Assembly: GCF_030408375.1 (NCBI RefSeq)
Contig: NZ_CP046530.1
Coordinates: 62,001 to 126,000, forward strand
From: Corynebacterium afermentans subsp. lipophilum
Lineage (GTDB): Bacteria; Actinomycetota; Actinomycetes; Mycobacteriales; Mycobacteriaceae
Direction: 5' to 3'
Length of the DNA stretch: 64,000 nt
This document shows, piece by piece, positions 26,000-35,611 of this stretch. Made by a program: the position numbers and the translations under genes. Numbering within the stretch: position 1 is the stretch's first letter; every line of letters starts with the position of its first letter. The notes below the pieces were generated by a model. That model was not told the DNA's origin. It did no database searches and was given only the letters and a program-made list of their open reading frames with translations.

Positions 26000-27643
26000 A
26001 TGACCAACGAAAGCTGGCGCGAGCCGTCCTTATTGGACGCCACTTGTGAGGACTTCGTCTACGACCTCGCCGAGATCAGCCCCACCCTTGCCACCCAGAT
26101 CGGCATCGACGGCCACGACGGGGAGCTGCAGGATTTTTCCCCGGACTACTGGGGGCGCCTGGCCGACAGGATGCGCGACCTTGTCGCGGACGTGGACGCG
26201 CTCAACGACTCCACGGACGCCTCCGACGACGAGGACGACTTCGACGACGTGGACAACCTCACCGCCGCGATCCTGCGCGACCGAATGAGCGCGGAGCTGG
26301 AGTTCCACCACCGCGGCGAGCTTCTGTGCCGGCTGAACAACATCGACTCGCCGGTGCAGACCATCCGCGACTCTTTCGCGCTGATGCCGAAGGTGACGGA
26401 GGAGGACTTCGACAACATCGCCTCACGCATGTCGCGGATTCCGAGTGCGTTGGCGGGCTACCGCGAGTCTCTGAGCGAAGCGGCGTCGACAGGCGATGTT
26501 GCTTCCCACCGCCAGATCGACGCAGTGATCAACCAGTGCGAGCTTCTGGGCGACACCGAATCCCAGCTGGACCACCTGGGCCTGTCGCCCGATTCGCACG
26601 TGGTGGGACACGCCAAGGAGGCCTTCCTGGAGATGGCGGACTGGCTGTCCACAGAGCTGTCGCCGCAGGCATCCCACAACGACGGCGTTGGCCGCGAGCG
26701 ATACCAGCTGTTCGCCGAGTTTTTCCACGGCCGCGAGGTGGACTTGGACACCAGCTACGACTGGGCGCAGGAAGAACTGGCGAAGACCGTGGAGGAGCAG
26801 CGCGCCATCGCGCACGAGCTCTACGGCGACGTCTCCGTGGCAGGCGCCTACCGCAAACTGAACCAGGACGAGCGCTACATCCTCCGCGGCACGGACGCGC
26901 TGATTGAGTGGATGTCCGAGCTCAACGACAAGGCCGCCGGCGCCTTCCACGTGCCCGAGGGCCTGCACACGGTGGAGTGCGGCATTGACCGCGCCGGATC
27001 CGGCGGCATCTTCTACACCCCGCCCAGCGACGACATGATCCGCCCCGGCACTATGTGGTGGTCCGTGCCGGAAGGCCAAGAGACGTTCCACACCTGGCAG
27101 GAGATGTCCACCGTCTTCCACGAGGGCGTGCCGGGCCACCACCTGCAGCACGGCTACGCCTTGCTCAACCGCAGCGAACTGAATTTGTGGCGCCGTTCCG
27201 TGTGCTGGAACTCCGCCCACGGCGAGGGCTGGGCACTCTACGCCGAGCACCTCATGGAGGACCACGGTTTCTTCGAGGACCCCGGCTACCGCATGGGCCT
27301 GCTCGACTCCAGGCGCCTCCGCCTCGCCCGCGTGATGGTGGACATCGGCGTCCACCTGGGCAAGTGCACCCCGGAGGGCACCGGCACCTGGGACGCCCAA
27401 TACGCGAAGGCCTTCCTGCGCGACAACACCGCGATGCCGGAGGCGAACCTGGCCTTCGAGCTGGACCGCTACATGGGCTGGCCGGGCCAGGCGCCTTCGT
27501 ACGCGCTGGGCTACAAGGACTGGGTGGACCTGCGCCGCCAGGCAATGGCCCAGGGGATGACTGAGCACGAGTTCCACGTCAAGGCGCTGAAGCTCGGCTC
27601 CATGCCCATGGACATGCTCACGAACGAGGTGCTCCACCACTAA
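26000..27643 (+). CDS. DUF885 family putative metallohydrolase
   Basis: 547 aa, leaderless ATG at 26000. The zinc-type motif HEGVPGHHLQHG lies in the C-terminal half, with the downstream Glu probably in NSAHGEGWALYAEHLMED. These are the hallmark pair of DUF885 proteins, which resemble M32-like carboxypeptidases. The N-terminal part is helical and acidic. No signal peptide is present, so it is cytoplasmic. Substrate unknown, probably peptides. Its tail overlaps the AbrB gene by 26 bp. Confidence 0.8.
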   Translation: MTNESWREPSLLDATCEDFVYDLAEISPTLATQIGIDGHDGELQDFSPDYWGRLADRMRDLVADVDALNDSTDASDDEDDFDDVDNLTAAILRDRMSAELEFHHRGELLCRLNNIDSPVQTIRDSFALMPKVTEEDFDNIASRMSRIPSALAGYRESLSEAASTGDVASHRQIDAVINQCELLGDTESQLDHLGLSPDSHVVGHAKEAFLEMADWLSTELSPQASHNDGVGRERYQLFAEFFHGREVDLDTSYDWAQEELAKTVEEQRAIAHELYGDVSVAGAYRKLNQDERYILRGTDALIEWMSELNDKAAGAFHVPEGLHTVECGIDRAGSGGIFYTPPSDDMIRPGTMWWSVPEGQETFHTWQEMSTVFHEGVPGHHLQHGYALLNRSELNLWRRSVCWNSAHGEGWALYAEHLMEDHGFFEDPGYRMGLLDSRRLRLARVMVDIGVHLGKCTPEGTGTWDAQYAKAFLRDNTAMPEANLAFELDRYMGWPGQAPSYALGYKDWVDLRRQAMAQGMTEHEFHVKALKLGSMPMDMLTNEVLHH

Positions 27644-28607
27644 GGATCTTGGGCAGCCACCCGGCGAACAGGATCACCATGATCAGCCGGATCACCTGCA
27701 GCGCCACCACGGCCGGGCTGGTGGCCAGCACCAGCACCGTCTCCAGCGCGCCGGGGCTGGTGGCCAGGTAGCCCTCGTAGAAACTCAGGCCCAGCCACTT
27801 GGACATGAGCCACCCCATGCCGGCGCACGCGAGCATCAGCCCGGCGATGTAGGCCAGCGTGGCGGGCAGCAGGCGGGAGAACCGGCGCAGCGCGGGCACG
27901 GACAGCCCGCCGCCGCACATCCAGCCGATGGCCAAAAAGCCCACGATGGAAAGCAGCTGCGGCGGCACGATGGTCACGTCTATGAGCGCGCCCACCAGCA
28001 CCGTCAGCGCCATCGGGCCGAAGACTGAGGGGTTGGGAAACCGCAGCAGTTTGCCCGCGAACAACCCGCAGACGATCAGCGCCGGGACCAGCAGCCACAT
28101 CCACCAGTAGGGCTCGAGTTCGGTCTGGGTGGCGGGAGAAAACTGCGAGGCGACCAGCGGCAGCGACACGGACACGATGAGCAGGCGCAGGTACTGGCTG
28201 AGGCTGACGTAGCGGATGTCCGCGCCCACGTCGCGCGCGATCGCCGGCATCAGCGACGCCCCGCCGGGCAGAAGTGAAAGCACGCCCGTTTCCCGTGAAA
28301 CGCCGTGGTTGGCCAAAATCAAACCGCCGGCGAACCCCATGGCAATCACCACCGCGCCCGCAACCACGCCCGGCAGCAGGTAGGGCAGCGGGTTCATCCC
28401 CACCAGCGGCAGCGCCGCAAACACGCCGACGGTGCCGCGGGCGAAGGTGAACAGGTGCTCGTTGACGGGCAGGTCGTCCTGCGTCACCAGCGCCACCGAT
28501 CCGGCCCCCAGAATCCCGGCGAGGATCCACGCTGCTGGGACCCCCAAAAACCCAAACAGCAGCCCGAGCGCCACCGACAACGGAGCAGCCACAAGCCAAC
28601 GGTTCAT
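27618..28607 (-). CDS. AbrB family membrane transporter
   Basis: 329 aa. The ATG at 28607 is preferred over 28616 because TACTAT stands 7 nt before it. About ten hydrophobic helices in two repeated halves, each with the Gly-rich AWILAGILGAG / PGALETVLVLA type motif of AbrB proteins (wrongly called ammonia monooxygenase in databases). Transported substrate unknown. It shares a tiny bidirectional promoter with the TauE gene. Confidence 0.78.
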   Translation of the reverse strand: MNRWLVAAPLSVALGLLFGFLGVPAAWILAGILGAGSVALVTQDDLPVNEHLFTFARGTVGVFAALPLVGMNPLPYLLPGVVAGAVVIAMGFAGGLILANHGVSRETGVLSLLPGGASLMPAIARDVGADIRYVSLSQYLRLLIVSVSLPLVASQFSPATQTELEPYWWMWLLVPALIVCGLFAGKLLRFPNPSVFGPMALTVLVGALIDVTIVPPQLLSIVGFLAIGWMCGGGLSVPALRRFSRLLPATLAYIAGLMLACAGMGWLMSKWLGLSFYEGYLATSPGALETVLVLATSPAVVALQVIRLIMVILFAGWLPKILSGGAPRS

Positions 28608-28613
28608 GTGGGG

Positions 28614-28620
28614 CATAGTA
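28614..28620. promoter_or_regulatory. Bidirectional leaderless promoter core (AbrB / TauE)
   Basis: CATAGT on the plus strand (28614-28619) is 6 nt before GTG 28626. TACTAT on the minus strand (28615-28620) is 7 nt before ATG 28607. The two hexamers overlap and only 18 nt separate the start codons. Confidence 0.65.
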
Positions 28621-28625
28621 GTCCC

Positions 28626-29375
28626 GTGATCGTTTTCCTCCTCGCCGCGTCTGCGTTCGCCGGTTGGATCGACGCCGTGATCGGCGGCGGCGGTCTCGTG
28701 CTCATCCCGGTGCTGATGTCGGCCACGTCCATGCCGGCGGCGTCTGTGCTGGCCACGAACAAGGTCGCGGCGATCTCGGGCACCGCGTCCGCCGCCGCCA
28801 CCCTCGTGCGTCGCGTCGGGGTCCCCAGGGTGACCTGGATCTACGCGTTTATCGCGGGTGCAATGGCCGCGCTCGGAGCCAGGGCGGTTTCGCTTATCGA
28901 CGACTCCGTGGCCACCCCAATCATCCTCATCCTTCTTATCGGAGTGGGTGTCTTTGTGGCACTGAACCCGAAGTTCGGGCAGGAGGGTGCCGGCATCTTC
29001 TCCGGCAAACGCCTCGGACTCGCCGCGCTCGCTGTGGCGCTGATCGGCGGCTACGACGGCGTGTTCGGCCCCGGCACCGGCATGTTCCTCATCATGGCGT
29101 TTACTGCCGTGTTCACCCAGGGTTTTGTGCGTTCGGCGGCGATGGCGAAGGTGGTCAACACCGCAACGAACCTGGGCGCGCTGTTGGTGTTCGGGCTCGG
29201 CGGCTTCATCAACTGGAAGCTCGCCCTCGCCCTTGCCGCGGCCAACGTGGCGGGCGCGCAGCTGGGGGCGCGCACGGTGCTCAAGGGCGGATCGACGCTG
29301 GTGCGCGTGGCGCTCCTTGGGCTCGTCGTCACGCTGTGTGCGAAGTTGGGCTGGGACCTACTCCAGCACCAGTGA
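28626..29375 (+). CDS. TauE/SafE family sulfite/anion exporter
   Basis: 249 aa, leaderless GTG at 28626. Seven to eight helices with the duplicated family pattern: FAGWIDAVIGGGGLVLIPVLM and GGYDGVFGPGTGMFLIMAF, plus SAAMAKVVNTATNLGAL. Members export sulfite, sulfoacetate or related anions; the substrate here is unknown. The tail overlaps the APC permease gene by 18 bp. Confidence 0.85.
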   Translation: MIVFLLAASAFAGWIDAVIGGGGLVLIPVLMSATSMPAASVLATNKVAAISGTASAAATLVRRVGVPRVTWIYAFIAGAMAALGARAVSLIDDSVATPIILILLIGVGVFVALNPKFGQEGAGIFSGKRLGLAALAVALIGGYDGVFGPGTGMFLIMAFTAVFTQGFVRSAAMAKVVNTATNLGALLVFGLGGFINWKLALALAAANVAGAQLGARTVLKGGSTLVRVALLGLVVTLCAKLGWDLLQHQ

Positions 29376-30809
29376 CCCGTTGACCAGGCCAATCACCGCG
29401 ATCACGGCCGCAACCAGCACTATCGCCACAACGACGCGCTCGAAGGGGTTGAAGAGCTTGTCGCCGTGCTTGCGGCGCGTCCAGATATACGGGGCCAGGC
29501 CCGGCACCACGGCGAGGGCGCCGAGCAGCACGTACACCGGGTCCGCGGCGTAGATCAGCCAGAGTGAGTACACCGAGCCGATCAGGCCCACGAAAAGGTG
29601 CCTGCGGTTGTCGCGGCGGGACACCTCCGGCCCGGAGTCGTCGAAACGCGTGCCGGCGTGCGGGTGGGTCAGCCCCTTGCCTCTGATAGTCAGAAGCACC
29701 AGGTAGATGGAGGAGAAGATGTAGGGCAGCAGGTACATGATGGTGGCCAGCTGCACCATGGCGTTGTAGGACGCCGAGGAGAGGAAGAACACCACCACGA
29801 AGAACTGGATCGCCAGCGTGGACAGCAGCTGCGCGCGCACTGGAGAACCGTTGGAATTGTGGCTGCCCATGGAGCGGGGCAAAAGGCCGTCGAGAGCCAT
29901 GAGCACGATCGGTTCGGCGCACAGCATCTGCCACGACACATACGCGCCCAGCACAGACAGGCACAGACCGATGGAGATCAAGGCACCGCCCCACGGGCCC
30001 ACCACCTGCTCGAGCACCGCACCCATGGAATTGTCCGGCAGCGCCGCCAGCTCTTCCTGGCTGAGCACGCCGTAGGAAAGGGTGGACACCGCCACCAGGA
30101 GGCCCAAAACGGACAGGAAGCCGATGATGGTGGCCTTGCCCACGTCGCTACGCACGCGCGCCTGCTTCGAGTACACCGAGGCGCCTTCGATGCCGATGAA
30201 GACCCAGACGGTGTAGAGCATGATGCCCTTGAGCTGGTCCGTGAAGGGGATGTGCGAACCCCAGAAATCCATGGTGAAGCGGTCCCAGGAGAAGCCGAGG
30301 AACGCCACCAGCACAATGAAGGCGAGGATGGGCAGCAGCTTTGCCACCGTCGTCACCGCATTCATCACCGCCGCCTGCCGCAAGCCGCGTGTCAGGCCGT
30401 AGAAGATCAGCCAGCTCAACGCACTCACTGAAAGGGCCAACACCCAGCGGTTGGAGAAGGCCGGGAAGTAGTAACCGAGTGTGTTAAAGAACAGTGTGGC
30501 ATAACCCACCTGGGCCATCACGGAGCCGAGCCAGTAGCCCATGCCGGAGGTAAACCCGATGAAATCGCCCAGCCCCGCCCGCACGTAGGAGTAGACGCCG
30601 GAGTCCAGGTGCGGCTTCCTCACCGCGAGGATTTGGAAGACGAAGGCGATGGAAAGCATTCCCACGCCCGCAATAGCCCAGCCGGTGAGCATGGCGCCCG
30701 GGCTGGCTACTGAACCGATGTTTTGGGGCAGCGCGAAAATGCCGGACCCGATGGTGGATCCGATAATGAGTGAGACCAAGGTCCACACGGAAACAGTGCG
30801 CTTTGACAT
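29358..30809 (-). CDS. APC family amino acid permease (basic amino acid antiporter-like)
   Basis: 483 aa, about 12 helices. The helix 1 motif IIGSTIGSGIFALPQNIG and the GxxxGY pattern near GFTSGMGYWLG fit the basic amino acid/polyamine antiporter (ArcD-like) branch, as does WVFIGIEGASVYSKQAR. It probably exchanges arginine/ornithine or lysine/cadaverine. No arginine deiminase genes are in the window. TAGTCT lies 8 nt before the ATG. Confidence 0.82.
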   Translation of the reverse strand: MSKRTVSVWTLVSLIIGSTIGSGIFALPQNIGSVASPGAMLTGWAIAGVGMLSIAFVFQILAVRKPHLDSGVYSYVRAGLGDFIGFTSGMGYWLGSVMAQVGYATLFFNTLGYYFPAFSNRWVLALSVSALSWLIFYGLTRGLRQAAVMNAVTTVAKLLPILAFIVLVAFLGFSWDRFTMDFWGSHIPFTDQLKGIMLYTVWVFIGIEGASVYSKQARVRSDVGKATIIGFLSVLGLLVAVSTLSYGVLSQEELAALPDNSMGAVLEQVVGPWGGALISIGLCLSVLGAYVSWQMLCAEPIVLMALDGLLPRSMGSHNSNGSPVRAQLLSTLAIQFFVVVFFLSSASYNAMVQLATIMYLLPYIFSSIYLVLLTIRGKGLTHPHAGTRFDDSGPEVSRRDNRRHLFVGLIGSVYSLWLIYAADPVYVLLGALAVVPGLAPYIWTRRKHGDKLFNPFERVVVAIVLVAAVIAVIGLVNGSLVLE

Positions 30810-30817
30810 GGCGAGTA

Positions 30818-30823
30818 AGACTA
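30818..30823 (-). promoter_or_regulatory. -10 element for leaderless APC permease mRNA
   Basis: TAGTCT on the minus strand, 8 nt before the ATG at 30809. Confidence 0.55.
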
Positions 30824-30897
30824 CATCAGGACTTGTCTACTACAATCATTCCATATTCAAAGCCGTATAAACATTTACAACTGAGGAAACCTTAGAA

Positions 30898-31542
30898 ATG
30901 CGCAACAAACTTATCGCCTTCACGAGCGCGCTCGCGCTCGCCTGCGCGCCCGTTTCCCCAGCTCATGCCGAAGATGGGTACGACCCCACCAACGTGGTTC
31001 CGGGCCTTACAGCCACCGTAGAACCCCCGCTGCCACTCGGTGCAGCATGGTACGAAGCGAACTCCATGCCGAGCTGGGCGACGATCACGCCAGACGGCAC
31101 CATCCGCCTCGAACCGGGGGAGGACATCACCCCCGGCGTGTACACGTGGACCGTGACCGCGACGTTCGCGGACGACACCACCCAGGACTTCCCGGTCCGC
31201 ATCACTGTGGGCGACGAGACTGAGGAGGATGCGTCCCAGGAGGGCGCCGTCATCGACGCGTTTGTTCAGTACGCCCCGGAGGTCTCGCACCGCTGCGCCG
31301 CCACCGCCCTCGGCGTCGGCCTGCCGCTGCTTGTGTTGCTGCCCCTCGGGTTCGCGTCCCAGCTGAGCATCCCGTTCGTGGCGCGCCAGGACCACCTGCA
31401 GCTGCAGGTGGACGACATACCGGTCCAATTGGACGTGAAGCTGCGCGACCTCAACTCCAGGGACGTGGACATGGGCATCGCCGCCGTTCTCGCCGCCGCG
31501 GGCCTCGCCGGCGCCGGCGCCATCATTTCCCAGTGCCAGTAG
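30898..31542 (+). CDS. Small corynebacterial surface protein with Cys-bounded hydrophobic hairpin
   Basis: 214 aa, ATG preceded by GAGGAAA. Signal peptide about 1-22 (SPAHAEDG). The middle (about 25-115) looks like a Rib/Ig-like domain: a putative-Ig type sentence SMPSWATITPDGTIRLEPGEDITPGVYTWTVTATFADDTTQDFPVRITV split over short strands. The C-terminal module is Arg132-Cys133, a first hydrophobic segment (LPLLVLLPLGFA), an amphipathic region and a second hydrophobic segment ending at Cys213. This is the same layout as in the protein at 1-1959. Role unknown. Its tail overlaps hrpB by 20 bp. Confidence 0.78.
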   Translation: MRNKLIAFTSALALACAPVSPAHAEDGYDPTNVVPGLTATVEPPLPLGAAWYEANSMPSWATITPDGTIRLEPGEDITPGVYTWTVTATFADDTTQDFPVRITVGDETEEDASQEGAVIDAFVQYAPEVSHRCAATALGVGLPLLVLLPLGFASQLSIPFVARQDHLQLQVDDIPVQLDVKLRDLNSRDVDMGIAAVLAAAGLAGAGAIISQCQ

Positions 31543-33625
31543 GGTCCTCGGGCCATGCGTGTTTGGGGTAGCGGCCCCGCATCTCCTTGCGCACCTGCTG
31601 GTACGGCCCCTCCCAGAAGCTGTCTAGGTCGTCCGTCACCGCGAGCGGGCGCCCGGCGGGGGAGAGCAGGTGGTACAGCACCTTCACGCCCGACACCGTC
31701 TGCCCCTTCTGGCCAAACATGTGCTGCAGTTTCACGCGCTTCACCGGCCTGCCGCTGCCGTACTGGTATTCCTTCGGCGCCGCCGCATCCAGCTCCGCCA
31801 TTTGCCGCCAATCCAGTTGGCGCAACATCGCCTGCCGCATGTCGCAGCTGCCTATCGACGCACCTTCGGCCACCCCACGCACCTCGACCGAATAATCGCC
31901 CTGGCTGACATCCGGCCAGCCCAGCGTCTCGTGCAGGAAGTCCAGCCGCTCCTTCAAGTGCTGCTCCTCCTTGGTGAGCGGGAAGCTTGCGAAATCCAGC
32001 CCGGTGAGCGCCTCCGCCGCCTCATCCGGCGTGAGCTTCACCGGCGTGGAGCTGAGCTCGATCGCACCGATCCTGGCCACCTTCCGGCCCCGGACCTTGC
32101 CGTCTTCCAGGTAGGCCACCTTTTCTTCCACCACGCGGTGCTCCGGAAACGCGATCGGCTCCGCTTCCCGGATGACCGCACCGTTGTGAGTCCTTTGCAC
32201 CTCCGCGGCGGCGATCCACTCCGCATTCGAGTTGAACTTCGCCCTTGTTCCGGACGCCAGCTGGTAGTCCTCGCCCACCTTCTTGGCTATCCACTGCGGG
32301 AAGGCAGACGCAATGACCTCGCCCGGGTCCACCGGGCCCTTGTCTTCCACCAGCCTGCGCAGCCGCTTCGGGTCCGCCTCGCCCGCAAGTCTCGCTACCG
32401 TCGGCGCCGCCTGCGCGCCCCATTCCAGCAGTGCCGCACCGAGTCTCGGGTCCAGGGGCATACTCGCGAGCTTCTTGCCAAAGGCGGTGATTTTGCCGTT
32501 TTGTGTCGCCCCGAGCTGTTCGAGGTTGGATGCGGCTTCGGTGAGGTCCTTTGGTTCGTCGATAAGCGGTAAGTCCGGCGACCCCCACGCCTTCATGGTC
32601 AAAAGCGCGCCGGTGAGGTCCGCAGTGAGGATTTCCGGGGTGATGTCCGGCTGCATCTTTGCGTACTCGTCGCGGGTGAAGATGCGCACCACCTCGCCGG
32701 GGCCCTCGCGTCCCGCGCGCCCCGCCCGCTGGTCCGCGCTGGTTTTCGCCTCCGACACCGTGACCAGGCCCGTCATGCCCCTGGCGTCGCGCTTGGGCAC
32801 CCTGGACAGCCCGGCGTCCACCACCTTGCGCACCCCCGGCACAGTTATCGACGACTCCGCCACCGACGTCGCCACCACCACCCTGTTTGTGCCTCTGAGT
32901 GCGTCGTCCTGCTCCTTGCTGGTTTGGCGGCCGTGGAGCGGCTTCGCGTCGTCGAGGAACCCGCACACCAAGTCCACCTCGCGCACGCCCGGCACAAACA
33001 CGAGCGTCCGGTGTTCACTTTGGGTGTGGCCGGCGACGTGACGATAAAACTCCTTTGTCCCCTGGATCCTTTCTGCGTGCGGAGCGTACTGGATGTCCAG
33101 CGGGTGCGTCACCGCCTCCGAGGACAGAATCTGCGCGCCCATGTGGTCCGCGAACTTCCGCGCATCCAGGGTTGCGGACATGGCCGCCAGGTACAGGTCA
33201 TCGCGCAGGAGCGCGACCTCCATGCACATCGCCAACACCAGGTCGGTGTCCAGTTGGCGCTCGTGCACCTCGTCGATCACCACCGCGTTGACGCCCTCGA
33301 GGCCCGGGTCCTCGAGCAGGCGGTTCAGTAGAACACCAGGCGTGACGAATTGGACCAACGAGCCGTCCTTGTGCTCGCCGCGGATGCTGTAGCCAACCTT
33401 TTCGCTGTCGCTGAGCTGCGCAAGCCTGTGCGCCGCGGACCGTACCGCCACCCTTCTGGGCGCTGTGACCAGCGTTTTTCCCACCTTGTTCGCGATCGCC
33501 GGCGGCACCAGCGTGGTCTTGCCCGTGCCGGGCGGCGCCTCCACCACCAGCGGGCCTGTGTCCGGCAACTGGTCGATGACGCGCGACACGGGCAAATCCC
33601 GTCCGATTTTCGCGAGGTCAAACAT
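31523..33625 (-). CDS. hrpB: ATP-dependent helicase HrpB (DEAH-box)
   Basis: 700 aa, a little short of the usual about 800. The ATG at 33625 has TACCCT 8 nt upstream (leaderless). Motif I is APPGTGKTT, motif II IDEVHER (DEVH), motif III SATLDA, and motif VI is QRAGRAGREGPG. The HrpB C-terminal domain ends with SPAGRPLAVTDDLDSFW and KHAWPEDP, typical of the family. It probably remodels RNA or ribonucleoprotein; the exact role in bacteria is unclear. Confidence 0.9.
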   Translation of the reverse strand: MFDLAKIGRDLPVSRVIDQLPDTGPLVVEAPPGTGKTTLVPPAIANKVGKTLVTAPRRVAVRSAAHRLAQLSDSEKVGYSIRGEHKDGSLVQFVTPGVLLNRLLEDPGLEGVNAVVIDEVHERQLDTDLVLAMCMEVALLRDDLYLAAMSATLDARKFADHMGAQILSSEAVTHPLDIQYAPHAERIQGTKEFYRHVAGHTQSEHRTLVFVPGVREVDLVCGFLDDAKPLHGRQTSKEQDDALRGTNRVVVATSVAESSITVPGVRKVVDAGLSRVPKRDARGMTGLVTVSEAKTSADQRAGRAGREGPGEVVRIFTRDEYAKMQPDITPEILTADLTGALLTMKAWGSPDLPLIDEPKDLTEAASNLEQLGATQNGKITAFGKKLASMPLDPRLGAALLEWGAQAAPTVARLAGEADPKRLRRLVEDKGPVDPGEVIASAFPQWIAKKVGEDYQLASGTRAKFNSNAEWIAAAEVQRTHNGAVIREAEPIAFPEHRVVEEKVAYLEDGKVRGRKVARIGAIELSSTPVKLTPDEAAEALTGLDFASFPLTKEEQHLKERLDFLHETLGWPDVSQGDYSVEVRGVAEGASIGSCDMRQAMLRQLDWRQMAELDAAAPKEYQYGSGRPVKRVKLQHMFGQKGQTVSGVKVLYHLLSPAGRPLAVTDDLDSFWEGPYQQVRKEMRGRYPKHAWPEDPTGTGK

Positions 33626-33633
33626 GGCAATAA

Positions 33634-33643
33634 AGGGTAGCGT
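33634..33643. promoter_or_regulatory. Bidirectional leaderless promoter core (hrpB / thpR)
   Basis: TACCCT on the minus strand (33634-33639) is 8 nt before hrpB. TAGCGT on the plus strand (33638-33643) is 7 nt before thpR. The hexamers share the TA at 33638-33639, and the two ATGs are separated by 25 nt. Confidence 0.65.
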
Positions 33644-33650
33644 GTGGGCC

Positions 33651-34193
33651 ATGAGACGCCTCTTCGCAGCGATCGTCCCTCCGGCCGATGTTCGCGAACA
33701 CCTCATCACCGCCCTGCGGCCCATCCGCGACTTCTCGGGCACAGAAGTGCGGTGGGCCGACCCCGACAACTGGCACGTCACGGTCGCCTTCTACGGGTCA
33801 CAGCCCAACGACGCCGCCGCGGTCACCGACCACCTGGCCCAAGCCACCGCCTTCACCCGGCCCTTGAGGTTGCACCTCCGAGGAGCCGGGTGTTTTGATC
33901 GGCGCACCATGTGGATCGGGGTCGGCGGCGACAAGGCACCGCTGAAAGACCTCATGGCGGACTGCCAGCTCGACCCGGACATGCGGCGCCGCCAGCGCGC
34001 GCACCTGACCGTCGCGCGGACCGGGACTCGCACAAGGGATCCTTGGCTTCTCGACGACCACGCCCACGCCCTCGCCATCTACACCGGCCCCGAATTCGCC
34101 GCCGATGAAGTGCTGCTGTTGGAGTCACACCTAGGCAAGGGCCGAAGCGGCGGCCCGAAGTACGAGGTGGTGGATAGGTTCTACCTGCGTTAG
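33651..34193 (+). CDS. thpR: RNA 2',3'-cyclic phosphodiesterase (2'-5' RNA ligase family)
   Basis: 180 aa, the normal size. The two HxT motifs of the 2H phosphoesterase fold are HVTVAF (near residue 42) and HLTVAR (near residue 118). It opens 2',3'-cyclic phosphates on RNA and can join 2'-5' ends in vitro. It is divergent from hrpB with a shared promoter, which hints at a common RNA-processing role. It interlocks with the HNH gene by TTAG. Confidence 0.88.
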   Translation: MRRLFAAIVPPADVREHLITALRPIRDFSGTEVRWADPDNWHVTVAFYGSQPNDAAAVTDHLAQATAFTRPLRLHLRGAGCFDRRTMWIGVGGDKAPLKDLMADCQLDPDMRRRQRAHLTVARTGTRTRDPWLLDDHAHALAIYTGPEFAADEVLLLESHLGKGRSGGPKYEVVDRFYLR

Positions 34194-35611
34194 TGCTCCT
34201 CTTCCGGGTCGGGGAACGGGGCGTCAACCGGTTCTTCGGGCAAGGGTTCCACGTACGGCATCTCGGGGGTGAACCCGAACTTCATGCCGTATTCCTGCTC
34301 CAGGTCTTTGATCGCGGCGGTGGCCTGCTCGAGGTCGAGGTCCTGGTCGAAGGTGTCCAGGATTTTGTGGCCTTTGGCGAAAAACTCCGCGGCCCGGGCG
34401 CGGTTCTTGCGCACTGCGGACATGCTCGACTGCCACCGAGGATTGTCTGGTGTGAACTGGTCGCGCAGGAGACCATCTTCCACGGTGACCACGTAGGAAC
34501 CGTCGGCGAACAGCCAGATGATGTCCCCCGTGTACGGGTCCGGGATGTAGAACGCTGTCCGGTCGGTCTTCATGTTGTGGTGGTGTTGGCACAGGGGGTA
34601 CAGGTTGTCCGCCTCTGTTGGGCCGCCCTCGTCGTACGGAATGCGGTGGTCCAGCTGGCACTGCTCGGCGGGGCGGTTGCACTCCGGGTAGATGCAGGTG
34701 CGGTTGCGGGCGTATACGGCGTGGCGCATGCCTTCGCTAGGGACGTAGCCCCGCAGGCTCTTTTTCAGCTCGGCGTCGAGGTCACGTTCGTCCAGGAACG
34801 TGTCGGCGATCCAGCGCTCGAAGGCGGTGGCGGCTTCCGGTTCTGTCCACCCGCGGCCGGGAATGAATACCGGGTCGCCGTTGCCGCGGCTCTTTGGGCT
34901 GTACACGTTGAGTACCGGCGAGACCTTAATGCCGAGGGTTTCTCCGGAGAGTAGTTTGATGGCCGCGTCGGAGGCGCTGATGCCGAGCTCGCGCGCCACC
35001 TCGGCGACATTGGCCTGGATCCTCCGTCCGTCCAGAGAATTCGTGTCCAGCTGCACGATCGCGCGGTCGCGGTACTCGTGGACGCCGAACTTCTCTGAGT
35101 TGTCCTGCTCGCGGTTTTCACGCTTGCGCTTGTCGTAGGCGCGGCTTCTATCCGTGCGCTTGATCGCGGCCCGGATGCGGTCCGTAACCGTCTTGCGCTG
35201 GGGCACTGCTTGGTCGTGGCGGGTGGGGGTGAAGGTGTCGAACAGGATGCCGTCGATAAGCATGAGTGCTTCCTCGTCCGCATCCGGGCCGAGCTCCTCG
35301 ATCGCGGTGTAGACCGCGGTCAGGTGCCCCACGTCCATCAGGCGCGTTTCCTGCTGCAGTTCGCGCAGGCGCGGGAGGTCCTGCAGCGCGGCGTGCCCCA
35401 GGATCGCGTTTTTGACAAACCCCTTGTGCCAACCGGTGGCGAGCTGCAGCTGGGTCACTGTGGCGTCGAAATCTTCGACGTCGAAACCGGGGTACGCGTA
35501 GTGCCCAAACATGGTCCAATACGTGTCCCGGATGGCCTGGGCACATTCGCTATCCGGGTCGTGTTCTCGCTGGTTACGGAATTTTTTCGGTGCTGTGGTC
35601 GCGGTTGTCAC
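34190..35611 (-). CDS. HNH endonuclease of the DUF222/13E12-like type
   Basis: 473 aa. The GTG at 35611 is chosen because GAGGGG lies just upstream; 30 more residues in frame up to 35701 look non-coding. The N-terminal helical DUF222-like region (about 20-330) is followed by an HNH domain: CIYPECNRPAEQCQLDH, then NLYPLCQHHHNMK, with two Cys pairs for a structural zinc. Such genes are repeated in many actinobacterial genomes and may be remnants of mobile elements or stress nucleases. The C-terminus is acidic. Confidence 0.8.
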   Translation of the reverse strand: MTTATTAPKKFRNQREHDPDSECAQAIRDTYWTMFGHYAYPGFDVEDFDATVTQLQLATGWHKGFVKNAILGHAALQDLPRLRELQQETRLMDVGHLTAVYTAIEELGPDADEEALMLIDGILFDTFTPTRHDQAVPQRKTVTDRIRAAIKRTDRSRAYDKRKRENREQDNSEKFGVHEYRDRAIVQLDTNSLDGRRIQANVAEVARELGISASDAAIKLLSGETLGIKVSPVLNVYSPKSRGNGDPVFIPGRGWTEPEAATAFERWIADTFLDERDLDAELKKSLRGYVPSEGMRHAVYARNRTCIYPECNRPAEQCQLDHRIPYDEGGPTEADNLYPLCQHHHNMKTDRTAFYIPDPYTGDIIWLFADGSYVVTVEDGLLRDQFTPDNPRWQSSMSAVRKNRARAAEFFAKGHKILDTFDQDLDLEQATAAIKDLEQEYGMKFGFTPEMPYVEPLPEEPVDAPFPDPEEEH

